Assembly (NCBI GenBank): GCA_038239195.1
Contig: JBBSEZ010000464.1
Span: 1 to 7,759, forward strand
DNA: 7,759 nt
Direction of reading: 5' to 3'
Origin: JBBSEZ01 sp038239195
Lineage (GTDB): Bacteria; Planctomycetota; Planctomycetia; Gemmatales; Gemmataceae
This document shows, one piece after another, positions 4,604 through 7,759 of this stretch. Under the pieces are notes generated by a model, which worked only from the letters and a program-made list of their open reading frames with translations, was not told where the DNA came from and did not search any database. Both the position numbers and the translations under genes were made by a program. Each line of letters opens with the position of its first letter. Positions within the stretch are counted from its first letter, which is position 1.

Positions 4604-7600
4604 TCAGCCCGGCGTGAGCCCGTACTCGTATGCAATCACGGCGGCGTCCCCTCCGTCAGGCTTTCTGATGTACATTTTATTTTTACTGCGCAACGCATCC
4701 ATGTCGTAATAGCCGAGGATTGCCTTGGTCAGGACGTCATTTTTCGTGTTGTAAATCACCCCGTAGCTGGGGTCGTAATACTTGCCGTTGACGTAGACGA
4801 ACACGTGGTTGGTGAAGGTCGCCAGCGGGTTGGCGTTGTTTTGGGCCAGGTTGTCGTTGTTTTGGGCCAGCAGCAACACGCGGGCGCCGCGGTAACTCAC
4901 CGCCGGAACGCCATTCCAGTCATATTGTTGCACCCCCACGCCTGTGACCTCCCAGTCGCCGATTTTCAGTTGCGGCCTCACGCCTGGGAACGTCCAGGCG
5001 CCAATTTTCAGTATGGTGTTAACGGGGTTCACCCACGGGTACTTGCCCTTGTTCGCGTCCACATTGTTCTCCGCGCCGAACGTCCACGGGGCCACCATGA
5101 TTCCCTCCGGGGACTCGCCCGCCTTCCGTACCGGCGCGATCATGTTGAGGCGCGCATTGCCGATCGCGTTCGGTTCATCCGCTATCTTAGGGGTCGGCAG
5201 TCCTTGCACTCGGATGGCCTGGAGCATCAGGTCCGAGAAAGCCGTACACGCCCCATCCCCCGTCTTCAGCAGGCCGGCCAGCGATGGGGAAGCCCCCGCC
5301 ACGCCGGGCGTGGCCCACACCCCGTAGTAGGTCAGCGGCTCCCCGTCGGAGGCTCGCGTCGCCGTCTTGTCCTTGAAGTGGCTCCAGACGTTGGCCAAGA
5401 CGTCGGCCGGAGTGGGGTTGATCTTCCCCGCGGCCGGTCCCGCGCTGCCGTACGCGACCACCGTCTCGTACAATTGCGCCGGCAAGGCCTTTTTCGCCTT
5501 GTTGTATAACAGGGGGGCCATCGGCGCGCCGTACAGCAAGTACACCGTGTTCTTCGTCCGCCCCGCGATCCCGAAGGTGTTCGCCTCGCCCGTCAGCGAG
5601 GCCTTCCAGGTGATCGTCAGGGGGCCGTAGGCCGCCAAAGCGTCCGGGAACGAGTCAGCTGCCCGCTCGCTATACTGATAGGTTTTGTTCTTCTTGGGCG
5701 TGACCCACTCCATCGGGAGCGTCGTCTTGAAGCCCGGGCCGGTCGCCGTCGCCCGGCCGGTCACAGTCGCCTGGATGGCAACCTTTTCGTTGAGGACCAA
5801 GGGGTCCGCCAGCGTGAAATTGGCCGTGACGGCGAGACGGCCCGTCTTCTTCTTGTAGGCGTAGGGGGACGACACAGGGGCATTGACCCCCTTGCCGATC
5901 CACTGTACGGGCCCAAAGGAGACGCCCGCGTCGCTCTTCAGGTCGTAGCCCCCGGTAAACTTCATGTCCTGAATCCTGACCGGGGCAGCCACGATCCCGT
6001 GCGGTGCTACAAATAGCCCCGACACGCCCATCAGGACCGTGCCCACCGCCACCCTCGTCAACTCTTGCGTGCCCCAAGCCTGGGACACGTCTACCTCAGT
6101 TGCGAAGTAGCCGCCCGTCGCGTAGGAGTGGCTCCCCACCACCGCGAACAGGCCGGGGGCCAGCGCATGAACCGTCCCTGCGCCGGTGCTGCCATCCCCC
6201 CATGCGACCGTCGCGGTGAACTCACCTTCCCCATCGAGGGCGTCCGGTTCGGTGAAGACCGCCACGGTCGCGTCCGTGAGAATGGTCCCATCGCTCACCA
6301 CGTTCGCCCCAGACAGCGTCATGGGCGGCCGAGCGACGACAACCGAGTGACTTGCCGAGAGCACGGCTTGACCTGCTTTGGACACCGCGACGCTGACCTG
6401 GTAGGCGCCCGCCGGCTCATCGTGGCTATCCACCCCGTAGGCGTGGCCCCCCTGCACCGTGAACAGCCCGCTACTCCCGCTCACCGTCCCGGCGCTGCTG
6501 GTCCCGTCCCCCCAGGTGATTGTCGCGGTGTAGTCCGACGCCTGCGCCATCGGGTCGGCGACCGCGAACTGTGCGACCGTCAGGTTCGACGGCACGCCGG
6601 CATAGAGATCTCCCGCCACGACCGTGCTCGTCGCGGTCCGCGGGGCCCCGCTCGGGCCCGTCACGGTCAGGGTTGCCGTGTAGGTGCCGCTCTGGCTGTA
6701 GGAGTAGGGGAGGCTGATGCTCCACAGCCCGCTGCCCAGCGCCGTCACCTGGCCCGTCACCGCACTGCCCCCGTCCCCAGGATCGATCGAGACGCTGAAG
6801 TCGCCCGCCCCGACGTTCGCATCGCCGTCCTGGAGCGTGCCCAACACCAGGTTGTTCGGCTGAGCAACGATGACGCCTTGCTGGAGCCCTCCCGTCAGCG
6901 CCCAAGGCACCGCCGTCACGCTCGCCGTCCCACTCGCCGATACGGTGGCCCCGGTGTTCGCGTTCGTCACCGTCAGGACCACGGAGAACGAGCCGGCTTG
7001 TGCGTAGCTGTGGTCGGCAGTCACCGTGAAGCTGCCGTTTTCGCCCGTGACGAACGCATCGTCCGTCGTCCCGTCGCCCCAGGCGAGGGTGGCGGTGAAG
7101 TCTGCCGCCTGGCTGTTCGCCTCCGGCGTGGTGAACGTCCCGACCGTGATCCACCCCGTGTCGGTGTCGGTCACTGCCGCGATCGTCGCCGCCTGGGCCG
7201 TGATCGGGCTGGGGTTGACCGCCCAGAGGAAGGTCAGTCTGGTGGTCTCCCCTACCCCGTCGTCCGCCGTCACCGTCACCCCGTAGGCCGCGCCGCTCAC
7301 CGCGTCGTCCGCCACCGTGCCGGAGACCAGCCCCGTGTCCGGGTCGATGCTCAGGCCGAAGGGCAGCCCGCTCGCGTCGTAATACAGCGGGTTGCCGTCC
7401 GCGTCGCTCGCCGCCACCTGCAGCGACACGCTGTCGCCGCTCGTGCCGCCCTGCGCTCCGATGCTCGTCAGGCTGGGGGCGCGCGGCGTGTCGCTCACGC
7501 CCCAGATGAATGCCTGGGTGGCGGCGCCGCCGTGACCGTCCGCCACGATCACCACGGGGGAGTAACTGCCCGCGAAGTCCTCGGCCGCCGCGTAGTCCAC

Positions 7601-7759
7601 CGTGCCCGAGATGAGGCCCGTGCTGGCGTTGATGCTCAGGCCCACCGGCAGGTCGATGGCGGCATAGGTCAGGCCGTAGGAGGCCGGGTCGGTGGCCGAC
7701 ACGGCCAGGGAGACTGTCGCGCCCTCGGCGCTGCTCTGCGCGCTCAGGCCGGCAATGAC
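4604..7759 (-). CDS. Large surface protein with He_PIG and PKD-like repeats and a C-terminal transglutaminase-like domain (N-terminus off right edge)
   Basis: The frame is open to the right edge, so these 1051 residues are the C-terminal part; residue 1 is the codon at 7759. Two He_PIG-like repeats span about 1-180 (GLSINASTGLISG, GLSIDPDTGLVSG). Four PKD-like repeats follow at about 190-283, 285-384, 385-478 and 480-575. Their WGDG motifs lie at 227-230, 416-419 and 520-523; the second repeat has PGDG at 327-330. Residues 580-780 are a beta-rich linker with no recognised family. The transglutaminase-like core starts near 785: GDGACTAFSDLML carries the likely nucleophile Cys838, and NHVFVYVNGKYYDPSYG supplies His985 and Asp996. 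Known relatives use this triad to cleave or cross-link peptides or to act on amide bonds; the substrate here is unknown. About 147 residues separate Cys and His, far more than the few tens usual in Transglut_core. There is no anchor after residue 1000. Secretion is inferred from the repeats. Internal GTG and ATG codons near the edge are not likely starts. Confidence 0.85.
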   Translation of the reverse strand, partial: VIAGLSAQSSAEGATVSLAVSATDPASYGLTYAAIDLPVGLSINASTGLISGTVDYAAAEDFAGSYSPVVIVADGHGGAATQAFIWGVSDTPRAPSLTSIGAQGGTSGDSVSLQVAASDADGNPLYYDASGLPFGLSIDPDTGLVSGTVADDAVSGAAYGVTVTADDGVGETTRLTFLWAVNPSPITAQAATIAAVTDTDTGWITVGTFTTPEANSQAADFTATLAWGDGTTDDAFVTGENGSFTVTADHSYAQAGSFSVVLTVTNANTGATVSASGTASVTAVPWALTGGLQQGVIVAQPNNLVLGTLQDGDANVGAGDFSVSIDPGDGGSAVTGQVTALGSGLWSISLPYSYSQSGTYTATLTVTGPSGAPRTATSTVVAGDLYAGVPSNLTVAQFAVADPMAQASDYTATITWGDGTSSAGTVSGSSGLFTVQGGHAYGVDSHDEPAGAYQVSVAVSKAGQAVLSASHSVVVARPPMTLSGANVVSDGTILTDATVAVFTEPDALDGEGEFTATVAWGDGSTGAGTVHALAPGLFAVVGSHSYATGGYFATEVDVSQAWGTQELTRVAVGTVLMGVSGLFVAPHGIVAAPVRIQDMKFTGGYDLKSDAGVSFGPVQWIGKGVNAPVSSPYAYKKKTGRLAVTANFTLADPLVLNEKVAIQATVTGRATATGPGFKTTLPMEWVTPKKNKTYQYSERAADSFPDALAAYGPLTITWKASLTGEANTFGIAGRTKNTVYLLYGAPMAPLLYNKAKKALPAQLYETVVAYGSAGPAAGKINPTPADVLANVWSHFKDKTATRASDGEPLTYYGVWATPGVAGASPSLAGLLKTGDGACTAFSDLMLQAIRVQGLPTPKIADEPNAIGNARLNMIAPVRKAGESPEGIMVAPWTFGAENNVDANKGKYPWVNPVNTILKIGAWTFPGVRPQLKIGDWEVTGVGVQQYDWNGVPAVSYRGARVLLLAQNNDNLAQNNANPLATFTNHVFVYVNGKYYDPSYGVIYNTKNDVLTKAILGYYDMDALRSKNKMYIRKPDGGDAAVIAYEYGLTPG
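4830..4871 (-). repeat. 21-base tandem duplication inside the transglutaminase-like domain
   Basis: Two adjacent 21-base units, 4830-4850 and 4851-4871, differ at two positions. They encode LAQNNDN followed by LAQNNAN, an Asn/Gln-rich stretch that begins about 21 residues before the catalytic His985. The frame is kept. It lies within the long insertion between catalytic Cys and His. Confidence 0.85.
4938..5011 (-). repeat. Imperfect 42-base-period duplication inside the transglutaminase-like domain
   Basis: Two 32-base units at 4938-4969 and 4980-5011 are separated by ten bases, a period of 42 bases or 14 codons. Both contain the same ends (ACGCCTG and ATTTTCAG on the plus strand). They encode LKIGAWTFPGV and LKIGDWEVTGV in the Cys-His insertion of the transglutaminase-like domain. 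The frame is kept. Confidence 0.8.
6038..7195 (-). repeat. Array of four PKD-like repeats in the surface protein
   Basis: Four modules of about 93-100 residues share the pattern FTAT-x-WGDG, an F-V strand, H-SY, G-Y/F and a V-V strand. The WGDG motifs are encoded at about 7070-7081, 6503-6514 and 6191-6202; the second module has PGDG at about 6770-6781. PKD folds are beta-sandwich spacers in extracellular proteins and sometimes bind polysaccharide. Confidence 0.8.
7196..7759 (-). repeat. He_PIG/cadherin-like repeats at the visible N-terminal end of the surface protein
   Basis: Two Ig-like modules share LP-x-GLSI-x-TGL-x-SGTV and a following Y-V strand with ADG/DDG. The first also matches the single module in the minus-strand gene at the left edge: 7610-7642 and 72-104 agree at 32 of 33 bases. 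The array probably continues beyond the right edge. Confidence 0.75.

Noticed and set aside
4830..5011. CRISPR-like array suggested by short repeats
   Set aside because: There are only two copies of each unit, both repeats keep the reading frame of a protein domain, and there are no spacers of constant length.

Overview
The window looks like chromosomal DNA from a high-GC planctomycete, probably of the Gemmatales/Gemmataceae. Three things point there. A protein starting at the left edge carries an Arg-rich N-terminus followed by an LEALEDR motif, which is typical of planctomycete surface proteins. The glycosyltransferase begins with a VVPCCGQLEQTRLSVP-type segment and the methyltransferase is fused to TPR repeats, both of which I associate with that group. 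Long Ig-like (He_PIG and PKD) surface proteins are also common there. This assignment is inference; no rRNA or other marker gene is present.

Layout. (1) 1-362, minus: the N-terminus of a surface protein with a He_PIG-type repeat, running off the left edge. (2) 363-765: a 403-base divergent intergenic region with only weak promoter-like and hairpin signals. (3) 766-2512, plus: a SAM-dependent methyltransferase of MidA-like type followed by TPR repeats. The two halves lie in different frames, and one extra base near 1963-1969 accounts for the split. (4) 2595-3305, plus: a family 2 glycosyltransferase with a good ribosome binding site and an apparently shortened C-terminus. (5) 3306-3459: a short convergent intergenic region with an 8-bp inverted repeat. 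(6) 3460-4554, minus: an exported 364-residue protein of unknown function. (7) 4604 to beyond 7759, minus: the C-terminal 1051 residues of a large surface protein. It has two He_PIG-like repeats, four PKD-like repeats, a beta-rich linker and a C-terminal transglutaminase-like cysteine domain with a visible Cys-His-Asp triad.

How the genes may work together. The transglutaminase-like protein lies 49 bases upstream of the exported 364-residue protein on the same strand, so they are probably co-transcribed and both act outside the cytoplasm. On the opposite strand, the methyltransferase-TPR gene and the glycosyltransferase form a second unit, plausibly for cytoplasmic synthesis or modification of a glycan or glycoprotein. 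The window therefore pairs surface proteins with sugar-modifying enzymes, but no direct link between the two units can be shown from sequence.

The points most worth following are: the frameshift in the methyltransferase-TPR gene; the roughly 147-residue spacing between catalytic Cys and His, which includes two small tandem duplications; a local fall to 42% GC at the end of that gene; the near-identical repeat segments in the two surface genes at opposite ends of the window; and the worn C-terminus of the glycosyltransferase.
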